From: Olsenella_L sp051876355
GTDB lineage: Bacteria; Actinomycetota; Coriobacteriia; Coriobacteriales; Atopobiaceae
DNA length: 64,000 bases
Assembly: GCA_051876355.1 (NCBI GenBank)
Contig: JBJEHU010000066.1
Location: forward strand, 1-64,000
Direction of reading: 5' to 3'
The notes beneath the pieces were generated by a model. The model saw nothing but the letters and a program-made list of their open reading frames with translations. It searched no databases and was not told where the DNA came from. A program made the translations under genes and the position numbers. Below are positions 53,297-60,802 of the stretch, one piece after another (position 1 is the first letter of the stretch; every line of letters begins with the position of its first letter).

Positions 53297-53327
53297 CTGC
53301 CCGTGATACAGTCTGTATCACGGGCAG
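53297..53327. promoter_or_regulatory. 31-base palindromic operator
   Basis: CTGCCCGTGATACAG, a central T, and CTGTATCACGGGCAG: 15 bp of perfect dyad symmetry between the divergent dehydrogenase and TetR genes, 21 bases before the TetR start. This is the expected place and form for a TetR operator controlling both genes. No T-tract follows, which speaks against a terminator. Confidence 0.8.
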
Positions 53328-53348
53328 CATATGAGATAGGAGACAGGC

Positions 53349-53888
53349 ATGGAGAGCTGGACAGACGAGGAGCTCATGTGCGAGTGCCTTGCCCTCGCGC
53401 TCATCGACCTCATGGACACGCGTCCACTCTCCGCAATCAGCATCTCCGAGCTCACGAAGCAGGCTGGCGTCTCGAGGGCCACGTTCTATCGCCACTTCGC
53501 TTCGGCGGAGGATGTGCTCGAGCGCTACATTGCCTGCATCATGCGCACCTACGAGCGCGAGGTCGTGCATGGCCGCGGCTTTGCTGCCTACATCGTGCCG
53601 GAAAACATCGTCCTCATGGCAGCCTATTTCCGGAAGCATGCAAAGCTCGTGCAGGTCCTGCTTGCCCGCAATATGGGAGACTTTCTGCGCAAGCCCATCG
53701 TAAAAGGCGTCCTTGCCCTTTCGCTCAGAATCGAAGCAGATCCGAAAGAGCGCACGCTTGCCATCGCCTACGCGAATGCGCTCTTCGGCCTTCTTGCCCA
53801 GTGGGTCGAAGACGGCATGAACGCAGCGCCTGAAGACATCGCCTCCACGCTCTGCGAGCTCTTTCAGAGCCGCATGAGGAGGATGTAG
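53349..53888 (+). CDS. TetR-family transcriptional regulator
   Basis: A 179-residue TetR protein. The N-terminal helix-turn-helix is SISELTKQAGVSRATFYRHF (residues ~34-53), and a helical ligand domain follows. ATAGGAGAC precedes the ATG. It probably represses itself and the divergent hydroxyacyl-CoA dehydrogenase through the palindrome between them, so an acyl-CoA or hydroxy acid may be the ligand. The stop abuts the convergent DUF5131 gene. Confidence 0.9.
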   Translation: MESWTDEELMCECLALALIDLMDTRPLSAISISELTKQAGVSRATFYRHFASAEDVLERYIACIMRTYEREVVHGRGFAAYIVPENIVLMAAYFRKHAKLVQVLLARNMGDFLRKPIVKGVLALSLRIEADPKERTLAIAYANALFGLLAQWVEDGMNAAPEDIASTLCELFQSRMRRM

Positions 53889-54773
53889 CTAGACCTTCCC
53901 GCACTTGCCGCACTTCGTGCAGCCATTGCAGATGGGACGGCTCGCGCACTCCTGGCACCAGTCCGAAAACCAGGGATGCCATCTCTCCTCTTCGGGCACG
54001 GCAAGCCCTATCGGATAGCGGAGGTCGAACTCTTGCGGCTTTCCCTCGTAGTTCATGCCTGACTTCCATGCCATGACCGATTGAAGCCTCTTGTCCGGCA
54101 GATGGTAGCGTCTGCCATCCTTCACGAAGATCGTGCCGGTCTCAATGAAGGCAAAGGTCACGTCGTGCGCAACGCACTCCGCACGCAGTGCTTTCACCCA
54201 GTCGAAGCTGCAGGGCCGGCATCCGTCGTAGTTCTCTCCTCCGCAGACGACCCGCTCGATCTGCCCTGCGTCGAGATACTTCCCTATGCTCACAGGTCCT
54301 ATGAACGGAGCGCACATGATGCCCTTGTGCTGGAAAGGCAGATCCAGCAGGAGCGGAATCCTCTCATCAGCACGCCTCTGGTTCTCGCATGTGACATTGA
54401 AGAAGACATTCCTCCAGCCCACTCCCCAGTCGGGAGGAAGGCAGTCACGCACCCGCTCCGGCCGCTTCGTGAGGAGGAAGAACACGACATCTGGCCGCTC
54501 CCTCATCATCTCCCAGGCGTCGTCCCGCCAGGCATCAGCCTCCTCGAGGAAGAAGTCTGAGGTCATGCATACTCTCAGGGTCTCTCCGCTCTTGATGCGG
54601 AAAGCACCCGTCCTGTCCTTCTGCACCGGCTTGTCGAAGTCTGCCTTCGTACGGCGGATGGCGCTTCCGTCCTGCCCGCGGAGCCCGTCAAGATAGTACA
54701 TGTAGCAGTGCGCACAGCCCTCCGAGCACTTCCTGCACCCATGCCAGGGATTCCAGATATCGTGCATGCTCAT
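53889..54773 (-). CDS. DUF5131 (phage Gp37/Gp68-like) cysteine-rich protein
   Basis: A 294-residue protein beginning IWNPWHGCRKCSEGCAHCY, the DUF5131 opening (typical form NPxxGCxxxSxGCxxCYA), which resembles a radical-SAM-like Cys cluster. LLTKRPERV and FNVTCENQRRAD are also family traits. The C-terminus adds a Cys-rich tail (CQECASRPICNGCTKCGKCG). The function is unknown; homologues occur in phages and mobile regions. The start overlaps the upstream esterase stop by four bases. Confidence 0.82.
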   Translation of the reverse strand: MSMHDIWNPWHGCRKCSEGCAHCYMYYLDGLRGQDGSAIRRTKADFDKPVQKDRTGAFRIKSGETLRVCMTSDFFLEEADAWRDDAWEMMRERPDVVFFLLTKRPERVRDCLPPDWGVGWRNVFFNVTCENQRRADERIPLLLDLPFQHKGIMCAPFIGPVSIGKYLDAGQIERVVCGGENYDGCRPCSFDWVKALRAECVAHDVTFAFIETGTIFVKDGRRYHLPDKRLQSVMAWKSGMNYEGKPQEFDLRYPIGLAVPEEERWHPWFSDWCQECASRPICNGCTKCGKCGKV

Positions 54774-55690
54774 CTATCAGAGCCTGCACCTTTTGCATCG
54801 ATGCCGGAGAGCCAGGAGAAGAGCCGCTTCAGAGGCACGAACGTGTCGGGGTCCTTGCGGTGCATCGTGACCGTGCCGATCATGTGCTGCCAGCGAGGAT
54901 CTGCAATCGTCTCGAGCACGGCCTCTGTTCCATGCCCCCTGAGCGCCTCCACGAATGCCTGCTGATGCGGATAGGGGCTCAGGGTATCGGAGCTTCCCTG
55001 TATCGCAAAGAAGGGCGGAAGCTGCAGCCCCTCCGCTTCCCTGGCAAGGGCAATCGGTGAGTACGGCAGGAGCGCCTCATGTATTGCGCCTGCGCTCTTC
55101 GGGTCTTTGCAGGGAAGATCGACAAAGCTCTTCCAGAGCGAGAGCGGACGAATGGGCGCCAGCTCGAGATCGTCTGCATCGACGATGGCAGCGCAGCTCA
55201 CGACAGCGGAAACCGCACTCCTGTCGAAGCCATAGCGCTCTGCGAGCCTCTCGCTGTACCCCAGCAGGCAGGCAAGCTGCCCTCCGGCAGAACTGCCGCC
55301 GACGATAACGTGTTCATGGGGAAGGCCATGCTCGGAGAGCCAGGCCTGGGTAGCAAGCACACCTTCGTAGGCATCATCCACCTGGGCTGGGAAGCGGTCA
55401 TGAGGGACAAGACGGAAGCCGACCGAGACGAAGCGGTACCCTTCATGGCACCAGACACGGGCTGCATCGATCATGGATTCAGGCGTCCCGACCAGGAATG
55501 CCCCGCCATGAAACCAGAAGACCGGCTCCTTGTGGACGACATTGGCGGGCTCCCAGAGCACGCAATGCTGAAGACGCCCGGGTCCGAAGGGGATGCTCTT
55601 CGGCGCTCCCGCAAACATGCCGTCCCCCGTCAGTGCCGGCCGCTCGGCATATGCCACAGGCGTCGAGACTATCTCATAGAACGCACCCAT
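54770..55690 (-). CDS. Alpha/beta hydrolase (HSL-like esterase)
   Basis: A 306-residue cytoplasmic hydrolase with the oxyanion-hole motif FWFHGGAFLVG, nucleophile motif GGSSAGGQLA (Ser), the acid Asp in GSSDTLSPYP and a late His in WQHMIG. Such enzymes cleave short acyl esters; an acetyl-sugar role is possible but not shown. GGAGGAGAGC precedes the ATG. It forms a coupled pair with the DUF5131 gene. Confidence 0.88.
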   Translation of the reverse strand: MGAFYEIVSTPVAYAERPALTGDGMFAGAPKSIPFGPGRLQHCVLWEPANVVHKEPVFWFHGGAFLVGTPESMIDAARVWCHEGYRFVSVGFRLVPHDRFPAQVDDAYEGVLATQAWLSEHGLPHEHVIVGGSSAGGQLACLLGYSERLAERYGFDRSAVSAVVSCAAIVDADDLELAPIRPLSLWKSFVDLPCKDPKSAGAIHEALLPYSPIALAREAEGLQLPPFFAIQGSSDTLSPYPHQQAFVEALRGHGTEAVLETIADPRWQHMIGTVTMHRKDPDTFVPLKRLFSWLSGIDAKGAGSDR

Positions 55691-56122
55691 GCTCTCCTCC
55701 CGGCTCTCCCATTTCTGTCAGATACGAGACAGATATTGACGAACAACTGTTCTTATTCTAGCATACAGTCTACGCAAGCAATAGAGGCTGTCTGAGCTGC
55801 AGGCACCGCGCACGCCGGACCTCTTGAGCTTCCGCGCAAAAGCCTGCCGGCTATACGGTGCTGCTCCGTGCAGCATGCATCTCCGCAGTGAGCGCTCCTG
55901 TTTCCACATTGGATGGAGCGATTGCGAGGTGCATATAGATGCCGCAGATGTCAGCTTCCAGAAGTCCCCATATCGCATTGACCAAGCTGCAAAGAGCTTC
56001 CTGCAGCAAGCTCCCTGCACGCCCCTCATTCCAAGGCCCTGGTCCCCCACGTCCCATATGCAGGTGCTACTGCATCAGCAGAGCGCAGACAAGCCGTTGC
56101 AAGAAGATGTGAGGAGTACACC
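55691..56122. other. Intergenic region between divergent genes
   Basis: 432 bases with no credible gene. The first ~60 hold AT-rich promoter-like sequence for the esterase, including the inverted repeat-like TCTGTCAGATACGAGACAGA. The rest is GC-rich with scattered short ORFs lacking ribosome sites. I see no repeat shared with the rest of the window. Confidence 0.6.
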
Positions 56123-57397
56123 ATGAAGCACCTATTGCAGCCCGATATCGACCTTCTGGTCGCATGTGCTGCCCAAGATCCTGACGGGCCGCTCGGAGAC
56201 GCAGCTTCCATAGAAGCAGGCTGGAAGATATTCCACCAGATGAAAGCTATTGCGCCTGCTCCGGACACCTCTGAATACCGCAGCATCTGGATCTGCGTCG
56301 CACGGGGACCGATCGAGCGATGGAAGAGCTTCGAGGAGTGGAAGAAGGAAGAGGAGGAGTACCGAGACGGAAGCCCCCTCACCAAAGAAGCATGGCAGAA
56401 TGAATGGAGAACCTGGTATCCCCACGAGCAGCGCTGGCATCTCATCTCCTGCATGCGCGCAGACGAATGGCTCAGCATCTCGATAGATCATGAATGCGTT
56501 CTCTCGATCGAGCCGGACTATGCCCTCGAGCGCCCGGACAGCCAGCGTGCAAGAAGAATCGACCTCTTGGCCCGCGCGATATCCCATGCAGTGGCAACCT
56601 TCAAGGGCGGCACCTACCAGAGACGCCTGAAGGCAGAGCTTCCCTATTCCTGCCGCTGGGGATTCCTGCGCCGCAGCACATTCTGGCGCATCACGGGCGT
56701 CGATGGTCGGCGCTACGGAGGAGACCTGCCGCAAGAGCGACGAGAGCAGCTCGCGTACGTCCTTCGAAAGCAGCCTTCGGAAAGACAGCTGCCGCGTCTT
56801 CCAGAGCTCAGCGCCAGTGAATATTTCTCGGCCCTCAGAGAAGCCTACAAGGCGGCAGGGTTCAGGGTGGATGGTGCATGTGGCGGCTATGCAGCTTCGG
56901 ACTCACGTGCCTGGTACTGCTATTTCGGCGATCCACGCGATACCGATGTCCTCGAGCTCGACCAGGACTCCCCTGGCGTGTTCCGCGATTTCATGCAGTC
57001 GAACCATCGCTTCAACCATGCCTTCGAGGTGCTTGCAGGAAGAAGCGCTACGCGCGTCTATCTCGAGCCCACCCTCGATACGGAAGGTCTCTGGCACCTG
57101 CGCATGAGCGGATTCTTCAACGCGAACGCCTCAGAGATGGCGCTCATGTGGAAAAGGCTCAACGAGCTTGGCATGCCGACCTACCTCTGCGATGCAGGCA
57201 ACCTTGCAAGCCTTCTTATGGGGGAGGATTGGGTCCTGCTTGTGCCTGATAACGAGGAGATCGACTACCTTGAAGATCAGACAAAGTTCGGCCGCAGGGT
57301 CGGCTTGGCCCTCCATCTCTGGAACGAATACCATGATGCTCTTGTCGCTGCAGCCGAGTGGATGCCCATCGATATCCCACAGCTCAGCACGAAGTGA
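56123..57397 (+). CDS. Protein of unknown function, 424 aa
   Basis: Not recognised. A soluble protein rich in Trp, Tyr and Arg, with an acidic N-terminal helix, a RSIWICVARGPIERWKSFEEW segment broken here by my reading limits (about residues 53-73), an Arg-rich middle (RRIDLLARAI) and a C-terminal LLVPDNEEIDYLEDQ stretch. No membrane segments, signal or nucleotide-binding motif. TGAGGAG precedes the ATG. It is a single gene between two accessory-looking modules, with a hairpin after it. Confidence 0.6.
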   Translation: MKHLLQPDIDLLVACAAQDPDGPLGDAASIEAGWKIFHQMKAIAPAPDTSEYRSIWICVARGPIERWKSFEEWKKEEEEYRDGSPLTKEAWQNEWRTWYPHEQRWHLISCMRADEWLSISIDHECVLSIEPDYALERPDSQRARRIDLLARAISHAVATFKGGTYQRRLKAELPYSCRWGFLRRSTFWRITGVDGRRYGGDLPQERREQLAYVLRKQPSERQLPRLPELSASEYFSALREAYKAAGFRVDGACGGYAASDSRAWYCYFGDPRDTDVLELDQDSPGVFRDFMQSNHRFNHAFEVLAGRSATRVYLEPTLDTEGLWHLRMSGFFNANASEMALMWKRLNELGMPTYLCDAGNLASLLMGEDWVLLVPDNEEIDYLEDQTKFGRRVGLALHLWNEYHDALVAAAEWMPIDIPQLSTK

Positions 57398-57413
57398 GCC
57401 AGCAAGATGCAAA

Positions 57414-57444
57414 AAGGCCCTGGCACACAGAGCGTCAGGGCCTT
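57414..57444. terminator. Bidirectional terminator
   Basis: AAGGCCCTG pairs with CAGGGCCTT over 9 bp. On the minus strand it is followed by TTTTT, so it should work well for dinJ-yafQ; on the plus strand it ends the 424-residue gene. Confidence 0.75.
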
Positions 57445-57532
57445 CGCTGCAAGGATACGGCTGGTCCGATAGCCATTTCATGCGATGCCAGGCCTTGTCC
57501 CGTATCTGCCGTGCGGAGGCAGGGCTGGTACG

Positions 57533-57614
57533 CCATCCAGCAGAAGCCCATGCTTGGAGCATCGATCTTCCCGTACAGGAGCCTGCCATCTATACGAACT
57601 TCATGCGCAAGCAG
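57533..57614. repeat. Diverged direct repeat flanking dinJ-yafQ, copy 1
   Basis: An 82-base stretch starting CCATCCAG and ending TCATGCGCAAGCAG that can be aligned with 58451-58531 with one gap at roughly 70% identity by hand count. Confidence 0.5.
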
Positions 57615-57635
57615 CGCTCAGAGACATTCATTCCC

Positions 57636-57914
57636 TCACAGCAAATCGTCATGCGAGCCTGACCTGACCAGAACAAGCTCCAGCTCATCTCTTTCGATTT
57701 GATAGATGAGCAGCCAATCAGCATCAATATGCAGTTCGCGGTAGCCCTTCCAGCTGCCCTTGAGCGCATGATCGCGCAGCCGGATGAGCGTCGGTTCGTC
57801 TTCCTCGAATAGAGCGGTGACTGCATCCTGGAGCCGGACCAGATCAAAATGCTTTTTGCGAAGCTTTTTCACGTCCCGTTCGAACATGGGCAATGCACGA
57901 ATGGTCTTAAGCAT
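57636..57914 (-). CDS. yafQ: YafQ/RelE-type mRNA interferase toxin
   Basis: A 92-residue toxin: FERDVKKLRKKHFD at the start, LKGSWKGYRELHIDADWLLIYQI in the core and VRSGSHDDLL at the end. The His/Asp residues used by YafQ are visible (the GYREL and HIDADW segments, the late SHDDL). YafQ cuts mRNA on the ribosome. It starts eight bases inside dinJ. It looks complete. Confidence 0.92.
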   Translation of the reverse strand: MLKTIRALPMFERDVKKLRKKHFDLVRLQDAVTALFEEDEPTLIRLRDHALKGSWKGYRELHIDADWLLIYQIERDELELVLVRSGSHDDLL

Positions 57915-58161
57915 TGAGGTCTGCCATCAGGTCGGCTACGGATGTATAGGTCTTGCCCTCTCCGGCCTCCGCCTGACGTCGTGCCTCTATGCTGTCGGGG
58001 CTCTCGACAGAAGGCCTGAAAGGAAGCGCCTGATCGTGAACCGCCTGCCGCAGGAAGACGTTGACGGCAGTAGAGATATCAAATCCCATGCGGCCAAACA
58101 GCTCCTGCGCCTCTTTCTTGAGTTCTGAATCCGTACGTATGCTCAGCCTTGCTTCGGACAT
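57907..58161 (-). CDS. dinJ: DinJ/RelB-type antitoxin
   Basis: An 84-residue ribbon-helix-helix antitoxin: ARLSIRTDSELKKEAQELF, then MGFDISTAVNVFLRQAV, the RelB/DinJ signature, and an acidic flexible C-terminus that should wrap YafQ. GGAGGAATC precedes ATG 58161; a longer reading to 58209 is rejected. It probably autoregulates through the palindrome upstream. Confidence 0.92.
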   Translation of the reverse strand: MSEARLSIRTDSELKKEAQELFGRMGFDISTAVNVFLRQAVHDQALPFRPSVESPDSIEARRQAEAGEGKTYTSVADLMADLNA

Positions 58162-58192
58162 GATTCCTCCCATCCACATGGTGATACACAAT

Positions 58193-58209
58193 ATGTACCC
58201 ATTGTACAT
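58193..58209 (-). promoter_or_regulatory. dinJ-yafQ operator
   Basis: ATGTAC-ccatt-GTACAT, a 17-base palindrome overlapping a TACAAT -10 box (58201-58206, minus strand), 32 bases before dinJ. Typical for antitoxin autorepression. Confidence 0.6.
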
Positions 58210-58450
58210 CTGCTGGGATTTATCCGGAGCAACTCAACGAGTCTTTCTCACCATGAACAGCCATATGCATGCAAAGCCATTGCCACTTCAAGCCGAAAAT
58301 GCATGCCTTTTCACATAGCCGCGAGAGTCTCCGAGTTCGTCAGGACAGCTACGATGGAGACAGAGGCAGGAGGTGTCATTGCATCTGCCAAACGAAACAT
58401 TGAGGTCCTGCAAGGAAGCTGCTCTGGTCTCTGCTGGACAATGCTTCCCA

Positions 58451-58531
58451 CCATCCAGCTGATTGCAGTGCCTGCAGCACCGAACGCCCCGAGCAGGCCC
58501 TGCCGCTCCTTCGAGTTTCATGCACAAGCAG
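58451..58531. repeat. Diverged direct repeat flanking dinJ-yafQ, copy 2
   Basis: An 81-base counterpart of 57533-57614, in the same orientation, starting CCATCCAG and ending TCATGCACAAGCAG. It lies in the ~480-base region between dinJ and the aldo/keto reductase gene. That region otherwise holds no gene that I can support, only an open frame read through into the reductase. Confidence 0.5.
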
Positions 58532-58641
58532 CAGTCTCTTCAGAAATACGTGCATCACATACCAGAGTTGCCACTTTAGGCATTTCACATACCTATCGGT
58601 CGTCTTTACGCTTGAAGCCAAGAAGAGAGAAAGGGGCTTTC

Positions 58642-59652
58642 ATGGAGTACGCAAAGCTGGGACAGACCGATATCGAGATCAGCCGTATCTGCATCGGCGG
58701 CATGAGCTTTGGACGTGTCTTCCCCGATTTCCACCAGTGGGTCATCGACCAGCCTGCCACCCAGGCCGTCATCAAGGAGGCACTCGATAACGGCATCAAC
58801 TTCATCGATACCGCCAATGTCTATGCCCATGGCACGAGCGAGGAGTTCATCGGCCAGTCCCTCAAGAACCTCGGTGTCAAGCGTGAGGATGTCGTGCTTG
58901 CAAGCAAGGTCTATTTCAATGAGGGCCGCCTTTCACGCGAAGCGATCCTGCGCGAGATCGACGGCACGCTCAGGCGCCTTGGCACCGACTACCTCGACCT
59001 CTACATCATCCACCGCTTCGACTACGACACGCCGATCGAGGAGACGATGGAGACGCTCGATGAGCTCGTGAAGGCCGGCAAGGTCCGTGCCCTCGGCGCC
59101 AGCGCCATGTATGCCTACCAGTTCCACAACATGCAGGTCGCAGCCGACGAGAATGGCTGGACCCGCTTCAGCAGCATGCAGTGTCACTACAACCTGCTCT
59201 ACCGCGAGGACGAGCGCGAGATGTTTCCCGTCTGCCGCCAGTACGGCGTGAGCATCACTCCGTACAGCCCGCTTGCCTCCGGCCATCTGACGCGTCCGAC
59301 CTGGGACTCCGACTCCACACGCTCCACGACCGACGGAACAATGAGGAACAAGTACAACCACGACCAGAAGATCGATATGCCGATCGTCACCCGCGTCCAT
59401 GAGGTGGCAGAGCGCCTCGGCTTCCCCATGGCAGATATCGCCCTCGCCTGGCACTGGGCGAAGGGCGTGACTGCACCGATCGTCGGCTGCAGCAGGCCAA
59501 GCCGCGTCGATGACGCGGTACGCGCCCTCGACATGAAGCTCACGCCAGAAGACATCGCCTACCTCGAGGAGCCCTACCGTCCGCACGAGCTTGTCGGACC
59601 CAAGGCACGTCCTGGCGATAAGCCTCTTGCAGGAACCGACCGCGTCAAGTAA
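58642..59652 (+). CDS. Aldo/keto reductase
   Basis: A 336-residue NAD(P)H-dependent TIM-barrel reductase. The catalytic tetrad is visible: Asp in NFIDTANVY, Tyr in the same stretch, Lys in VVLASKVYF and His in YIIHRFDYD. The late PIVGCSRPSRVDDA binds the cofactor phosphate. The group often acts on aldehydes or sugars. GAAAGGGG precedes ATG 58642; an in-frame extension of 113 codons upstream has no site. A strong inverted repeat follows. Confidence 0.92.
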   Translation: MEYAKLGQTDIEISRICIGGMSFGRVFPDFHQWVIDQPATQAVIKEALDNGINFIDTANVYAHGTSEEFIGQSLKNLGVKREDVVLASKVYFNEGRLSREAILREIDGTLRRLGTDYLDLYIIHRFDYDTPIEETMETLDELVKAGKVRALGASAMYAYQFHNMQVAADENGWTRFSSMQCHYNLLYREDEREMFPVCRQYGVSITPYSPLASGHLTRPTWDSDSTRSTTDGTMRNKYNHDQKIDMPIVTRVHEVAERLGFPMADIALAWHWAKGVTAPIVGCSRPSRVDDAVRALDMKLTPEDIAYLEEPYRPHELVGPKARPGDKPLAGTDRVK

Positions 59653-59674
59653 GTCAGCGCTCCTATAAAAAGAT

Positions 59675-59709
59675 CAGCAGCCAGGCAGAGCATCCCTGCC
59701 TGGCTGCTG
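59675..59709. terminator. Inverted repeat after the aldo/keto reductase
   Basis: CAGCAGCCAGGCAG pairs with CTGCCTGGCTGCTG over 14 bp, loop of 7. The T-tract is on the minus-strand side (ATCTTTTT), so in the plus direction it may act as an mRNA 3' stabiliser. Confidence 0.65.
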
Positions 59710-60170
59710 CCATGTCGGGTCTGTCCTCATCGGCAGACGATGAGAAGCCCTCTACAGGATCGGAATCTTGATCTTCAGGTCCGAGAGCGGATAGGCACTG
59801 CAGAAATGGAACCAGCTCTGTCTTTCGCTATGGTGTGGATGATTGCGATATCAAGCGCCTGAGCCGAGAGCTGGCCAGGCAGGGTACGAAGGGTGGTCTT
59901 GTCCTATCTGGCCAGCCGCTCAGGCTGCACATGGATTGCTGCAGGCAGAGCAGGGCTCTCTCTGGCTGCTGTTCCCCTGCGACATATACGAATGCTAGGC
60001 AGAAGTGAATGGATGCGCATCATCCCGAAGTATGGGACGGAAGGCCGGAAAAGCATGAGGCCCACGCAGCCTGTATCGGCTGGAAGAAACGTCCGATAGG
60101 CACAGAGCAGTTCCTGTGCCCTGCGGTGTAGAGTGGCAGCAATGAAATCTGCTGCGAGACAGGAGACGCA
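59710..60170. other. Intergenic region with possible gene remnant
   Basis: 461 bases without an intact gene. On the minus strand 59850-59752 reads as a 32-codon open end, including SWFHFCSAYPLSDL and KIKIPIL before a stop, which has a protein-like composition but is blocked upstream by TGA. It may be the decayed C-terminus of a lost gene; I cannot name it. The right part holds the motif CATCATCCCGAAGTATG (60019-60035), found again at 60721-60740 and 29091-29110. Confidence 0.35.
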
Positions 60171-60701
60171 ATGACGCCCATGAGAAGAGCGCACCGAGAG
60201 ATCCAGGATCCGGACGCTATCCGCGCCTTGATCGATGCCTGCCATACCGTACGCATCGGCTGCGCAGACGAGGAAGGCCCCTATATCGTGCCCATGAGCT
60301 TCGGCTATGACTGGGACGAAGAGACCTGGCAGCGCATGCACGAAGGAAGCGCAGGACACCCAATACCCCTGAAGCTCTATCTCCACTCTGCCACGGAAGG
60401 CCGGAAGGTCCGCTGCTTCGATTCTGAGCCTCTTGTCGCAATCGAGATGGACCGCGAGCTCGGTGTCATCACCGGCCCCTACGCCTGTGCCTATTCCTAC
60501 TCCTACCAGTCGCTTGTCGGCAAGGGGCACATCCGCCGCGTCGAGGATGAGGCAGGAAAGTCAGTGGCCCTGGCACGTCTCATGGAGCACATGGCACCAG
60601 GCGCTCCTACCTCCTTCCCGCCCGAGGCGGTTGCCCGCGTCCGCATCTGGCGTATCGATGTGGACGAGCTCTCCGGCAAGGAGCGCTACCCGAAGAAGTA
60701 G
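60171..60701 (+). CDS. Pyridoxamine 5'-phosphate oxidase-like flavin-binding protein
   Basis: A 176-residue split-barrel protein of the NimA/PPOX group: CHTVRIGCADEEGPYIVPMSFGYD at the start (first part only is diagnostic), LKLYLHSATEGRKV in the centre and VARVRIWRIDVDELSGKER near the end. It probably binds FMN or heme; related Nim proteins reduce nitroimidazoles, but that activity cannot be claimed. CAGGAGACGCA precedes the ATG at 60171. Confidence 0.85.
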   Translation: MTPMRRAHREIQDPDAIRALIDACHTVRIGCADEEGPYIVPMSFGYDWDEETWQRMHEGSAGHPIPLKLYLHSATEGRKVRCFDSEPLVAIEMDRELGVITGPYACAYSYSYQSLVGKGHIRRVEDEAGKSVALARLMEHMAPGAPTSFPPEAVARVRIWRIDVDELSGKERYPKK

Positions 60702-60802
60702 GCCGCTCATACCGCCTGTCTCATACTTCGGGATGACGGCAGAAAGCTGGGCTTTCCGTATCATCGGCTGCAGCCAACGACAGCCGATCCGGAAGGCATG
60801 CC

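Noticed and set aside
55710..55760. Third copy of the AraC operator before the esterase
   Set aside because: ATCTGT-like words are present, but the ACAG cores do not follow the 20/13 spacing and lie only 25 bases from the start codon.
59752..59850. Short protein-like fragment on the minus strand
   Set aside because: Only 32 codons, with a stop upstream and no family I can name. Noted as a possible remnant, not called as a gene.
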